Notes: generated from the sequence alone by a model not told the origin. Shown: positions 40,917-50,494, counted from the stretch's first letter. The stretch: DNA of 50,545 nt from Bacteroidia bacterium (GCA_030427245.1 JAUHXA010000054.1:1-50545); one strand, 5' to 3'. Numbers and translations: made by a program.

Positions 40917-41957
40917 ATGAAACGACAACTATTCATTTCATTCTGTTTATTTTTTGTTTTCCAATCCAGCCTAGCACAAAACACCCTCATTCTAACACCT
41001 AATACTTCTTACACAAGTGCAGACAACAATGTGTATTATAATTTTCAGGACGCTCATGACGGTGCTAGTGATGGAGATATTATTCAGGTTCATCCTGGTG
41101 ATTACGGAGATGTGACAATCAGTAAACCGCTTACAATTATAGGAACGGGCTATAACTTATCTGACAATCCAAATACACAAGCAAATAAATCTCCCTCAGT
41201 ATTTGGATTGATAACTTTTGATATGGGTTCAGAAGGTAGCTCAATCACAGGATTAAAAATTGATGAAGGGCTTTACATTACTACAAATAATATTATCATA
41301 ATTCGAAACCACACAAAATATATTCGCTTAAACAATGCTAACAACATTTTGATTTCAGAGAATTATATCTCTAGCTACTATGGTGGTATAGGAAGCTCAT
41401 CTTCAGGTAGAGGAGCTATTTATTTAGAAGGCGATACGCCGAATTTGATAATAAGAAATAATTATATATCAGGTGCAGGTGGGTCTAGTGGGTATAGTTC
41501 GATACTCTGTAAAAACTGTACATCTGCAGGAATGATTTACAATAATATATTAGCTGGATCAACTTACTCTGTAAGCAATTATGTGATTAAAAATAATATT
41601 TTTATTTCAAATATAGTATATAATGGAACTGGGAATACAGTAATGAATAATATATTCGGTAATAATTCTACAGGAGCAGGAAACGGAATTGATAATGTTA
41701 CAGGACAAGACATGTCCGAAGTATTCGTTGGCTATCCCGATATAACAGGCTACAATACAGAAAACCGCTTCACTCTAAAAGCAGACTCCCCTGCAATTGG
41801 CGCAGGCGAAAATGGAGTTGATTGTGGCATATATGGAGGGGATACACCTTACATACCTTCTGGAATTCCTTCTGGACCACATATATATTCGTTAACGATT
41901 CCTTCTAATACTGGTGGAAGTATTCCTTTAGGATTTGGAGCGAAAACCCAAAAATAG
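40917..41957 (+). CDS. Secreted right-handed beta-helix protein, 346 aa
   Basis: Start at ATG 40917 (MKRQLFISFCLFFVFQSSLAQ, signal peptide). The body has the parallel beta-helix rhythm: FQDAHDGASDGDIIQVHPGD, VTISKPLTIIGTGYNL, SITGLKIDEGLYITTNNIII, NLIIRNNYISGAGG, YNNILAGSTYSVSNYVIKNN, FISNIVYNGTGNTVMNNIFG, and then an ADSPAIGAGENGVDCGIYGG closing motif. The fold is that of pectate lyases and related carbohydrate-active or adhesive proteins. No catalytic set could be assigned. There is no recognisable T9SS tail; it ends GGSIPLGFGAKTQK. The S8 protease gene starts 67 bp downstream, so they may form one transcription unit. Confidence 0.82.
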   Translation: MKRQLFISFCLFFVFQSSLAQNTLILTPNTSYTSADNNVYYNFQDAHDGASDGDIIQVHPGDYGDVTISKPLTIIGTGYNLSDNPNTQANKSPSVFGLITFDMGSEGSSITGLKIDEGLYITTNNIIIIRNHTKYIRLNNANNILISENYISSYYGGIGSSSSGRGAIYLEGDTPNLIIRNNYISGAGGSSGYSSILCKNCTSAGMIYNNILAGSTYSVSNYVIKNNIFISNIVYNGTGNTVMNNIFGNNSTGAGNGIDNVTGQDMSEVFVGYPDITGYNTENRFTLKADSPAIGAGENGVDCGIYGGDTPYIPSGIPSGPHIYSLTIPSNTGGSIPLGFGAKTQK

Positions 41958-42024
41958 CATTTTCCACACTCCAAATCCATCCAAAAATTTCAAACTGCAT
42001 TTCCACACTTTAATCTCCAATATT

Positions 42025-45000
42025 ATGAAAAACACAGCTATACAAGTTTGCTATGCCCTTTTTATACTGTTTACCTTCAATTCAACAGAATTACTTGCCC
42101 AACACTCCAAACTCTCTCCTTATACAAGGCTTTTCTACCAAGAAGCAATGACTTACAAAGCAGCTATCTATAAAGATGCCAATTCCAAAACCAAAGCCTT
42201 TCAAAAACTGAAAGAGGAATATCCTGTTCGCAGTGATGAAAAACGAGGAGAGTATATTCATGGTTTGATGGAGGTTGTACAAGAGCAATTGGACTATGAT
42301 GCTTTGAGAAAAGCGGGAGTCAAAATTGCGATTGTCAGAGATAATATTTGGCTGTTTACGATTCCTATTGATAAAATCCCTGAATTGGAAAAGGTCAAAG
42401 GAATTGCTTATGTGGATATAGACCAGTATTTAGAACCTACTTTGGATGAAGCTTTGAGTAGTGCGAAGGTGACGGATGTTCACTCGCCTCCAATAGAATC
42501 TACGTTGCCACAAGCTTATACAGGAGAGGGAATTACAGTTGCGCTTGTTGATCAAGGTTTTGATTATACGCATCCTACTTTTAGAGATGAAAATGGAGAT
42601 TTAAGAATTAAGGAGGTATGGGATATGATGGATAACGGAGTAGGAAACCCTCCAATGTTAGAATCATTACCTGATTTTGTTCCCAGTGATTTAGTAGAAG
42701 ATTTGGCTCAAGGCGTTTGGTTATCAAACTCATCAGAAATACTTAATAAGAAACATTCTTCTCAATGGAGTGAAATGCAAAGTTTTTCACATGGTACACA
42801 TGTTGGGGGTATTGCAGGAGGAAGGGGGGGAACAATAGAAAGCAATGCCAAATATAGAGGTGTAGCTTACGATTCTGAATTATTACTTATAAACAGTAAT
42901 TTAACTTACTCTCAGGTAGTATATGCTTTGCAGTATTTTAGTGAATATGCAGAAATATCTAATAAAAGGGTAGTTGTAAACTTAAGTTTTGGTAGTCATT
43001 CAGGACCGCATGATGGCACATTGCCTATTAATAAAGTCTTAGATTCATATATAGAAAATGAAAATTTGATAATTATTGGAGCTGCAGGAAATGAAGGGGA
43101 AAGTAATAGACATCTTTCATATTCATTCAGCTCTACAGAGACTATCGGAATACTTATAGAAGATAAAGAGGATGAAGAAAGTGATTTAGAAAAGATAGAT
43201 GGATATATCGATTTATGGGGGACTGAAAAATTTACAGAATTTAAAGCTTCCGTAAAAATAATAAGCTATGATAGTGATGGAAATGAAATAATTTTAGATG
43301 AAACTCCTTTTATTTCGGTACTTGATGAATCAACACCATATACCTTTCCTTTTACTAGTATTTCATTTATTAATACTCCTATTAGTAATATAAATGAAAA
43401 ACCTAACATGACTATAAATATTTACTTTAATGATTTAAATCCTTTTACAGATAAAAGGGTGAAATTAGAGATTATAAGTTTAAATAATACTATACATGGT
43501 TGGGGGGTCGAAGGTATTTTTTTCTCTAATACCCCCCAATCAAATCAGTTAATAAGTGGGGATTCAGATTTTACAGTGAGTTCTACAATCGGCGGAACTA
43601 AAAAAGTTATCACAGTAGGAGCATATTCAACAAATACTGTATTTTCAAATACTGATGGAACTACAATTTCATATCCCGATCAGTTTAATAGTATTGCGCC
43701 ATTTTCAAGTAAGGGACCAACTGTTGATAATATTACTAAACCTGAAATATGTGCTCCTGGTAATGTTATAATATCTTCTGTGAATAGTTTTGACTTCGCT
43801 TATAATTCAATTACTCTTACTACATGCGAACTAGTAGAAGATTGTAACACCCTTCCAATACCTTGTTCGGCCTGTAATATAGTGGATGAATATTCAAATA
43901 GTGAAGGAACATGGAAATACGCAGCAATGAGAGGTACATCACAAGCAGCTCCAATCGTCACAGGAATAGTAGCCCTAATGTTAGAAGCCAATAAAGATAT
44001 CAATGCTGATCTTGCCAAATGTATTCTAACCTCTACAGCCCAAACTGATGCTTTTACAGGAATAATCCCACCAGAAGGAAGCAATACTTGGGGGTGGGGA
44101 AAAGTAGATGCCCATGCCGCTGTCACAAAAGCATTGAATCCTATTGAAGTTCCTGAAAATCTAAATGTTACTGAAATACTAATTACCCAAGCAGATATTG
44201 AATGGCAAGACAATAGCACTTGTGAAGCCAATTTTGTCATTGAAGTCTCTGAAAATGACAATGCAAATTATCAAGAACGTGAATTAGTAGAACTAGATGT
44301 ATCTAATTTTACATTGAAGAACCTGACAGCCAATACTACTTATTATGTACGAGTGAAAGCCAAAAATGGAGAGGTAGAAACAGGCTATACCAATGAAATC
44401 AGTTTTACTACATTTCCCATATCTATTCCCCCAAGCAATCTAAGCACCACCATCGTAATGAATAATTCTATACAGTTAGATTGGTTGGACAATTCAGACA
44501 ATGAGATAGGGTTTTATATTTGGCGTTCTATTGGAGATGACCAACACTTTGAGTTTTTAGACGAAGTACTGCCAAATGTTACCACTTATATAGACCCCAA
44601 CTTACCAAAAAATACACCTGTCTATTACTTTATTAAAGCCGTTCCTATTGAGGGCGACTTGGTTGATTCCAGTAACATTGCTTTTGAGATTATCAGCACG
44701 AATACAAGTCCCTTATCTTCTATCACCGATATAGAAGCCTTTTTTGACACTGACCCTGGATTTGGAAATGGCATACCTTTGGCTTTCGTTCCCTCTAATA
44801 ATGTAAGCATTGATGAAATATTGGATATTAGCAGTTTAAACAATGGCGTACATATCCTTTACATAAGGGCTATGGATAGTAACAACCAATGGAGTTTGAC
44901 CAACAGCCGTTTATTTATCAAACAATCTTCCAGTACAGGAACAGAAGTAGCAGACATTGTACTGATTGAAGCCTTCTTTGACACTGACCCTGGATTTGGA

Positions 45001-46212
45001 AATGGCATACCTTTGGCTTTCGTTCCTGCTGACAATGTAAGCATTGATGAAATATTGGATACTGACAATTTACCCAATGGTGTTCATACGCTGTATATAC
45101 GAGCAAAAGATGAATATGGAAATTGGAGTCTAACCAATAGTCGTTTATTCGTGAAAAACACAAACTACCAACCTCAAACAGCCAACTTGGTAGAATTGGA
45201 GTATTTCTTTGATGAAGACCCAGGCTTTGACAATGGTACAAAAATACCTTTGCCATTGAAAGAGAAGGTAAACATTGCTTTTTTAGCAGAAAATGCGGGT
45301 TTGGAAGACGGTGAATACTTGTTTAGCCTAAGAGCCAAAGATGAGTTTGGGCGTTACAGTTTGGTACAAATGAATACGATTACTATAGACAATTCGCTCA
45401 CTTTTTATACAGTCGGAGCAACTGTTCTACACGACAATGGAGAAGGAACAACTACTTTGATTACAGGTGCAAATATAATCTTTGAAGGAGGTGGAGGATG
45501 TCTTACCAATATAAATGGACAATGTGAAATTTCATTACCCGAAGGATGGGAAGGAGAAATCAACGCTACAGCTTTAGGATATGTATTTAATGGCTTGATT
45601 GCCAATGAACCTGAGGAGCCATTGAATAGTGATATAGATATAATACTGACAATGGAAAAAGACCCAAATTACAATCCTTGTGAAATGGATTTAGCAGTCA
45701 CGATTAGTTATCCTGTTAACTATCCTGAATCTGCTATTGGTAGTCATATAGAGGTGAATGGCAAGATAAATAATGATTTTTATGCTCAAGCAGCTAAAAG
45801 TGTTTTATTAACTGAAGGTTTTGATTCTCAAAGTAATAATGTCATTATAATCGAAATTGAAGATTGTTTAACAGGGGAAGGAAGCCTGATGGTAGAACAT
45901 GTTTTAAAGCAAGAAGTAGCAAAAAATGAAAATTCGATTGCCTTAAATTCAAATGAAATTGAAGCAAATATATCTCCCAATCCATCAAAAGGACTGGTAA
46001 ATATTCAATTTACAATTGAAAAAGAAACACCTGTTTCTTTATATATTTTTGATATGAATGGGCGAAAAATAGCCAACCTTATTGAAGGGGATATTCGCAC
46101 ACCTAACAAATATCAACTATTATTTGATGGTAGTTACCTAAAGAAAGGAGCTTTTTATTGCAGATTAGAGACCAGAAATTGCTTTAAAACCATGCAGTTT
46201 GTTGTACAATAA
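42025..46212 (+). CDS. T9SS subtilisin-family (S8) protease with FnIII-type domains and triple C-terminal repeat, 1,395 aa
   Basis: Start at ATG 42025 (MKNTAIQVCYALFILFTFNS...LLAQ, signal peptide). Catalytic residues: Asp176 in ALVDQGFDYTHP, His256 in SFSHGTHVGGIAGG and Ser639 in RGTSQAAPIVTG, with NLSFGSHSG for the oxyanion Asn. A large insert lies between His and Ser. Two fibronectin type III-like domains (about 44,160-44,700) follow, then three copies of a ~70-residue unit (IEAFFDTDPGFGNGIPLAFV ... LYIRAKDEYGNWSLTNSRLF; third copy diverged). A peptidase-regulatory-like segment comes next, and a T9SS tail (ANISPNPSKGLVNIQFTIEK ... FVVQ). It is surface-exported. The 42.5-43.9 kb part is more AT-rich than the rest. 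Confidence 0.92.
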   Translation: MKNTAIQVCYALFILFTFNSTELLAQHSKLSPYTRLFYQEAMTYKAAIYKDANSKTKAFQKLKEEYPVRSDEKRGEYIHGLMEVVQEQLDYDALRKAGVKIAIVRDNIWLFTIPIDKIPELEKVKGIAYVDIDQYLEPTLDEALSSAKVTDVHSPPIESTLPQAYTGEGITVALVDQGFDYTHPTFRDENGDLRIKEVWDMMDNGVGNPPMLESLPDFVPSDLVEDLAQGVWLSNSSEILNKKHSSQWSEMQSFSHGTHVGGIAGGRGGTIESNAKYRGVAYDSELLLINSNLTYSQVVYALQYFSEYAEISNKRVVVNLSFGSHSGPHDGTLPINKVLDSYIENENLIIIGAAGNEGESNRHLSYSFSSTETIGILIEDKEDEESDLEKIDGYIDLWGTEKFTEFKASVKIISYDSDGNEIILDETPFISVLDESTPYTFPFTSISFINTPISNINEKPNMTINIYFNDLNPFTDKRVKLEIISLNNTIHGWGVEGIFFSNTPQSNQLISGDSDFTVSSTIGGTKKVITVGAYSTNTVFSNTDGTTISYPDQFNSIAPFSSKGPTVDNITKPEICAPGNVIISSVNSFDFAYNSITLTTCELVEDCNTLPIPCSACNIVDEYSNSEGTWKYAAMRGTSQAAPIVTGIVALMLEANKDINADLAKCILTSTAQTDAFTGIIPPEGSNTWGWGKVDAHAAVTKALNPIEVPENLNVTEILITQADIEWQDNSTCEANFVIEVSENDNANYQERELVELDVSNFTLKNLTANTTYYVRVKAKNGEVETGYTNEISFTTFPISIPPSNLSTTIVMNNSIQLDWLDNSDNEIGFYIWRSIGDDQHFEFLDEVLPNVTTYIDPNLPKNTPVYYFIKAVPIEGDLVDSSNIAFEIISTNTSPLSSITDIEAFFDTDPGFGNGIPLAFVPSNNVSIDEILDISSLNNGVHILYIRAMDSNNQWSLTNSRLFIKQSSSTGTEVADIVLIEAFFDTDPGFGNGIPLAFVPADNVSIDEILDTDNLPNGVHTLYIRAKDEYGNWSLTNSRLFVKNTNYQPQTANLVELEYFFDEDPGFDNGTKIPLPLKEKVNIAFLAENAGLEDGEYLFSLRAKDEFGRYSLVQMNTITIDNSLTFYTVGATVLHDNGEGTTTLITGANIIFEGGGGCLTNINGQCEISLPEGWEGEINATALGYVFNGLIANEPEEPLNSDIDIILTMEKDPNYNPCEMDLAVTISYPVNYPESAIGSHIEVNGKINNDFYAQAAKSVLLTEGFDSQSNNVIIIEIEDCLTGEGSLMVEHVLKQEVAKNENSIALNSNEIEANISPNPSKGLVNIQFTIEKETPVSLYIFDMNGRKIANLIEGDIRTPNKYQLLFDGSYLKKGAFYCRLETRNCFKTMQFVVQ

Positions 46213-46310
46213 AAGAATTACTACTGACTGCTACTTTAATAGATTTGGTAGACATCTCTTTAAGCGGATGTCTGCCTCTACCTCATTTTCTCACCTCAAA
46301 ACTAAAAGTC

Positions 46311-47003
46311 ATGACGACTAATCATTTTCCCATGGAAGGTCTCACTTTCAAACGCCTTTTACGTTTTTTTTTGCCTATGTTTCCAAGCCAAAGACCCTAT
46401 CAACTGCAGCAAAGAGAAAAAGGGGAATATCTCTACTTCCCCAATCAAAACCAGACTCATCTCTACCTCCTCCAAAAAGGGCGAGTAAAAGTAGGCACGC
46501 AAGTCAATGAAAGCCAACAGCATTTACAGCATATAGTTTGGGAAGGTGAACTATTTGGAGAATTGATTTTATTTGGTCAAAGCCTTTTAAATGGATTCGC
46601 ACAAGCATTGGAGGACGTAAAATACTATGCTATTGAAGTAGAGCCAATGCAGCAATTATTACAGCAAAATTGGATGGTACGTCAACAAGTATTGGAAGCA
46701 ATTAACAAAAGATTACAAGCTACCGAATCCCGGTTGCTTGCCCAACAAATACAAGACACACGTACACGCATTATTAATTTTTTACTGCATTTCTCAAAGA
46801 AAAGGGGGCGCAGAGTAGGCAAATACGGTTACTTTGTTGCTCCCTTTTTCAAACAAACAGATATTGCAGCTTTGACAGGTTGTTCTTTGCCAGCAGTAGG
46901 CTTGGTATTGAGAGAGTTGAAGAAAAAAGGGTTTATAACTTACTGCCACCACCAGCTACGGATTTACAATGAGCATGAATTGAAGTATCGAATTAGGAAT
47001 TGA
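46311..47003 (+). CDS. Crp/Fnr-family transcriptional regulator, 230 aa
   Basis: Start at ATG 46311 (MTTNHFPMEGLTFKRLLRFF). Residues ~30-125 form a cyclic-nucleotide-binding-like beta barrel (QQREKGEYLYFPNQNQTHLY, LLQKGRVKVGTQV, GELFGELILFGQ). The canonical cAMP-pocket motif R-S/T is not evident, so the ligand may differ. The long dimerisation helix (LEAINKRLQATESRLLAQQI) leads to a winged helix with FKQTDIAALTGCSLPAVGLV and LRELKKKGFITY (residues ~180-215). No FeS cysteines of the FNR type are present. The target is unknown. It stands alone between the S8 protease and a convergent secreted-protein gene. Confidence 0.9.
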   Translation: MTTNHFPMEGLTFKRLLRFFLPMFPSQRPYQLQQREKGEYLYFPNQNQTHLYLLQKGRVKVGTQVNESQQHLQHIVWEGELFGELILFGQSLLNGFAQALEDVKYYAIEVEPMQQLLQQNWMVRQQVLEAINKRLQATESRLLAQQIQDTRTRIINFLLHFSKKRGRRVGKYGYFVAPFFKQTDIAALTGCSLPAVGLVLRELKKKGFITYCHHQLRIYNEHELKYRIRN

Positions 47004-47054
47004 ATTCTTTAGGTCGCTATTTCGATTCATGCTCAAAAACCACTTAGCAACAAA

Positions 47055-47828
47055 CTATTCTATATAAGTAATACTATTACAATCTACTTCCACCCATTTT
47101 TCAAGAGAGCCTTCTTCTACCATTTTCTGTATGCTTACCATTGAAGATTCCGCAGGTACCTCTACTTCAACAATTCTGGCAGGCTTCACCAATTTAAGAG
47201 CCGCTACTATTCGATTTTTTGGAGGGACGATTTTTGTTTCTATGGAAGCGGGGCTCAGCACTATGGCTTTTTCAAAATGTTTAATAACGGCAGGAATCTC
47301 TACCTCAATAGGTCTTGGATGTACTTTGACTACTTGCTGAAATACGGTATCTACCCTTGCAGGAATCACTTCCCAACACCAGATAGCACAATCATCGAAG
47401 CTCTCGTTGGTGATACAAGAAGTGTTGCTGATACTTCGCTTCCATTTGAGGTGAGAAGGTTCTAATAATATAAATTCAGGTTGTTGCTCAAATACAGGAG
47501 GGACAAACGTATATTCCGTATGCTCGGGTTCAATGACTACTTGAACTTCTGCAGTCGTAAATTCTGATGGAATAACATTGAATACTTTATAGCCTTCTCT
47601 TTCTACGATTTCTCGATAAATGGTATCGTATTCGGCAGGTTCTACCATTATTTTTGTATAGGCTTCTTTTGTTATCACTTCTTCAAATACCGTCTCATAT
47701 TTTGGAGGCTTGAAGCATTTTTTATAGCACTTGCCAGCTTGTGCATTTTCTGGAAGTTCAGATATTTGGGCAGTTAAAGAATAAGAACAGATGAACAATA
47801 AAAGAATGAGGGGGATTTTTTGACTCAT
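47055..47828 (-). CDS. Secreted KCYKKC-type surface protein with Pro/Val-rich repeats, 257 aa
   Basis: A signal peptide (MSQKIPLILLLFICSYSLTAQ) is followed by AQAGKCYKKC and a series of short repeats of the type Y-x-x-V-x-x-x-V-x-x-x-x-x-Y-x-K-x-x-V-x-P-A (YETVFEEVITKEAYTKIMVE, YDTIYREIVEREGYKVFNVI). Similar GKCYxKC repeats head OmpA-like proteins in Saprospira-type Bacteroidota (recalled). Here there is no OmpA domain, only a second Cys-containing segment (SCITNESFDDCAIWCWEVIP) and more PA-x-V/I repeats. It is probably periplasmic or cell-surface and possibly structural. It is convergent with the Crp gene, 52 bp apart. Confidence 0.72.
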   Translation of the reverse strand: MSQKIPLILLLFICSYSLTAQISELPENAQAGKCYKKCFKPPKYETVFEEVITKEAYTKIMVEPAEYDTIYREIVEREGYKVFNVIPSEFTTAEVQVVIEPEHTEYTFVPPVFEQQPEFILLEPSHLKWKRSISNTSCITNESFDDCAIWCWEVIPARVDTVFQQVVKVHPRPIEVEIPAVIKHFEKAIVLSPASIETKIVPPKNRIVAALKLVKPARIVEVEVPAESSMVSIQKMVEEGSLEKWVEVDCNSITYIE

Positions 47829-48250
47829 GACCTAGGAAATTAAAAAGGTTTGTATTTTAATGAAAATTGGATAATAATTTTTTGCATAGCATATTTTAGG
47901 TGTTTATTGAAATGGTGTTCGTGATAAGTGTTTGAGACAAATGCCATAAAAATGTCATTTTGTATCGGTCTTCAAATACAGTATTCAAAAAAAGTGCCAC
48001 AGATGATACTTTTGGCGAAAAGGCCAATAGAGTTTATTTTTTAATCCGCAAGAAATGCAATAATAAAAGACTAAAATAGATGGTATTGAAGTAACTTGGG
48101 AATAGGTAGCTTACAAAGAATTATTTATGAAAATAAAATCGCAAACTCATTTTTAAGCGTTATTCATTAGATTAATTGTGGATTATATAGATAACTTTAT
48201 TTTATGGGTGAAGAAGACGGGAATATACATTTAGGGATTATTCAAAATAC

Positions 48251-48282
48251 TTGCGATAAGGATGAAAAAAATGATAAATTTG
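48251..48282 (+). promoter_or_regulatory. Promoter in the 47829-48480 gap
   Basis: TTG at 48251-48253, a 21-nt spacer and TAAATTTG at 48275-48282 fit the Bacteroidota consensus. Transcription should start near 48289, giving a ~190-nt leader for the gene at 48481. The rest of this 650-bp AT-rich stretch shows no gene. Confidence 0.6.
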
Positions 48283-48402
48283 CAGAAAACAATTTATTTG
48301 TAAATGTGATTTTTTGAAGAAATTAGTGCAAAAACAAAGCATAAGCAGCACTTTTCTTCACAATAGGAAAGCCAAATAGATTAATCCGCTCCCCAAATAT
48401 TT

Positions 48403-48424
48403 AGATCTACAAAGGTCTTTTTTT
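48403..48424 (+). terminator. Weak terminator-like hairpin in the leader of the 48481 gene
   Basis: AGATC (48403-48407) and GGTCT (48414-48418) form a 5-bp stem with loop TACAAA, followed by a run of T to 48424. With the promoter at 48251 it would define a transcript of about 135 nt. Confidence 0.3.
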
Positions 48425-48480
48425 AAAAATTAACTCCCTACCCCGAATTTGATTAGTTAATTTCCTAATTTAGATTACCT

Positions 48481-50424
48481 ATGCTTCCAAGAGTTTACCT
48501 TGTTTTAGGTTTGATGCTTCTGTATAGCACAACTATGATTCAGCCTATTTTTGCTCAAAATTTAGATACAACCGTCAAGGATGCTAAACATGAATTTGAA
48601 ACCCCAATAGAAAAATTGTTGAAAATACAACGGCTTTTGAATATATATGCCACAATTGGCAGGTTTTCAGGGGTTGCCGTTGTCACACGAAATGGAGAGT
48701 ACATTCACAAATTTACAACCAATTACGCAACTTTAGATTACAAAATTCGCTGTTCCCTTGCCTCACAATTCAATGCCTGTGGCATTACCGAGATATTTAC
48801 TGCTACTTCCATTATGCAGTTATTGGATAAAGGTCAGCTAAGTCTGAGTGACAAAATTGGGCAGTACTTATTCGATTTACCTGCCGAAATGAGCAATATC
48901 ACCATTCATCAACTGCTCACCAATACTTCAGGATTGAAGGATTACTACGATATAGACGAATACCGAAAAGGGTTTTATGACATTGACAGCATGGAAAAGC
49001 TAATAGATATAGTCAAGGACTATTCTTTAGAATTTACACCAGGTACTCAATACAAAAAAAGTGCGTCTGCTTACCTTTTTTTGGGCCGCCTAATAGAAAA
49101 GGTGTCAGGAATGTACTATCAAGATTACATCGAAAAAAATATATTCGCTCCAAATGACATGAAAAAATCAGGCGTGTATAACTGGTTTGACCCTGCCGAA
49201 CAAAAGGCAGTTGGATATCTCAAAAACAGAAAAAACGAACCCAAGGAAGCTCCCGAATATTGGGGCGCACTTGCTTATGGCGCAGACGGAATACATTGCT
49301 CTATTGAAGATATGGTCAAGTTCAACAATGCTTTTCAAAGAGGGACATTGTTTTCGAAAGAAGCCAAAAACTTGATGCTGACTCCACATCTGACCAATCC
49401 AGACAATGTACAAGAAAAAATAGGATATGGATTGCGCCTAAAGGAATCCAATAATTTCAAAATCCTACAACAAGGAGGACAGTTAGGAGGCATTGGCACC
49501 GATTTGAGGTATTACATAAAAGAGGGGTATACGGTGATTATATACTCCAATTATGGCGTTGGAACAGCGGCTATGATAGGTGATAAAATTGAAGAAATTT
49601 TGACGACACATACTTCAACAGTTGCCAACTCTGCAGTCAGTTTTGTATTGGAGGAAATGATAGAAACTAAGGGAATTGGTTATGTTGCAGACAATTTCGA
49701 AACCATTCTTGAGGACAACCATATTGTCCTTTTGAATCCGTGGCCACTCTATTTTCTTGGAAAAGACTACATCTCCAAGAACCAACCAAATGTAGCTATT
49801 AAGTTGTATAAATTGAGTATAAGGAAGTTTCCCAAAGAACCCATGCTCTATGATGCCTTAGGAGAGTGTTATTTTAAGGTGTTGGGGGATTGTTGGTCGG
49901 CAAATCAGGCCTTCAAAAAGAAATTGGAATTACAACCTACTGATTTACGTGCCAAGAGAATGTTAGAGACATTTGAAGACTTGGCTTGTACACAACTGTC
50001 TACTTCCAATCAAAACATAGCTTACCAAAACCCACCTAAAGGCAATAATCCTTTTGCGCTTCCAAAAAGCAATACAGAAAAACCCAGTGTACAGTCACCT
50101 CAAACCGAAGTGGATGAGTCTCCGCAAAGAGTGGTAAATAAACCCTATTCTTCTGACATAAAAATGCAAAATAAAAAGATATATACAACTGCAGAGACAA
50201 TGCCAGAATTCCCGGGAGGACAAGCGGCCTTACATCAGTACATCTATAAAAACTTACAGTATCCTGCACTTGCCTATGCCAACAATAAAGAGGGGGTTGT
50301 GTATATTGAATTCATAGTGGATGAATATGGAAATGTGGTAAATGCTAAAGTGAATGATTTTCATCAGGAGAGTGATGGAGACTTTGTTCTTGAAGCATTG
50401 CGCATCATAAACAGTATGCCTTGA
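48481..50424 (+). CDS. Catalytically dead serine-beta-lactamase/PBP-like protein with TPR and truncated TonB C-domain, 647 aa
   Basis: A signal peptide (MLPRVYLVLGLMLLYSTTMI...IFAQ) precedes a class C beta-lactamase/DD-peptidase fold: LLDKGQLSLSDKIGQYLFDL, ITIHQLLTNTSGLKDYYD, LIEKVSGMYYQDYIEKNIF. The SxxK motif is replaced by GITE (ACGITEIFTATS), the YxN position by KSA (YKKSASAYLFLG) and the HxG position by QQGG. It therefore should not hydrolyse a substrate, although the fold seems conserved. A TPR-like helical pair (KLYKLSIRKFPKEPMLYDAL) and a linker follow. The last domain is TonB_C-like (MPEFPGGQAALHQYIYKN ... GVVYIEFIVDEYGNV), ending early at INSMP. It is likely a periplasmic binding or scaffold protein. 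Confidence 0.85.
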   Translation: MLPRVYLVLGLMLLYSTTMIQPIFAQNLDTTVKDAKHEFETPIEKLLKIQRLLNIYATIGRFSGVAVVTRNGEYIHKFTTNYATLDYKIRCSLASQFNACGITEIFTATSIMQLLDKGQLSLSDKIGQYLFDLPAEMSNITIHQLLTNTSGLKDYYDIDEYRKGFYDIDSMEKLIDIVKDYSLEFTPGTQYKKSASAYLFLGRLIEKVSGMYYQDYIEKNIFAPNDMKKSGVYNWFDPAEQKAVGYLKNRKNEPKEAPEYWGALAYGADGIHCSIEDMVKFNNAFQRGTLFSKEAKNLMLTPHLTNPDNVQEKIGYGLRLKESNNFKILQQGGQLGGIGTDLRYYIKEGYTVIIYSNYGVGTAAMIGDKIEEILTTHTSTVANSAVSFVLEEMIETKGIGYVADNFETILEDNHIVLLNPWPLYFLGKDYISKNQPNVAIKLYKLSIRKFPKEPMLYDALGECYFKVLGDCWSANQAFKKKLELQPTDLRAKRMLETFEDLACTQLSTSNQNIAYQNPPKGNNPFALPKSNTEKPSVQSPQTEVDESPQRVVNKPYSSDIKMQNKKIYTTAETMPEFPGGQAALHQYIYKNLQYPALAYANNKEGVVYIEFIVDEYGNVVNAKVNDFHQESDGDFVLEALRIINSMP

Positions 50425-50425
50425 G

Positions 50426-50472
50426 TTTGACAGGTTTTTGAGATAACAAATGCAAAATCAGCACCTGTCAAA
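50426..50472. repeat. Inverted repeat directly after the truncated TonB domain
   Basis: TTTGACAGGT (50426-50435) and ACCTGTCAAA (50463-50472) are perfect 10-bp inverted repeats with a 27-nt spacer. The stop codon of the preceding gene (50422-50424) lies 1 nt before the first arm. ACCTGTCAAA-type palindromes are frequent dispersed repeats in Bacteroidota (recalled). It could also act as a terminator. Confidence 0.6.
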
Positions 50473-50494
50473 TTGTTTGTAGTGGGAAAAGCTA

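Noticed and set aside
46202-46247. Promoter of the Crp/Fnr gene (TAGATTTG at 46240-46247)
   Set aside because: The only TTG upstream lies 35 nt from the -7-like box, too far for the consensus.
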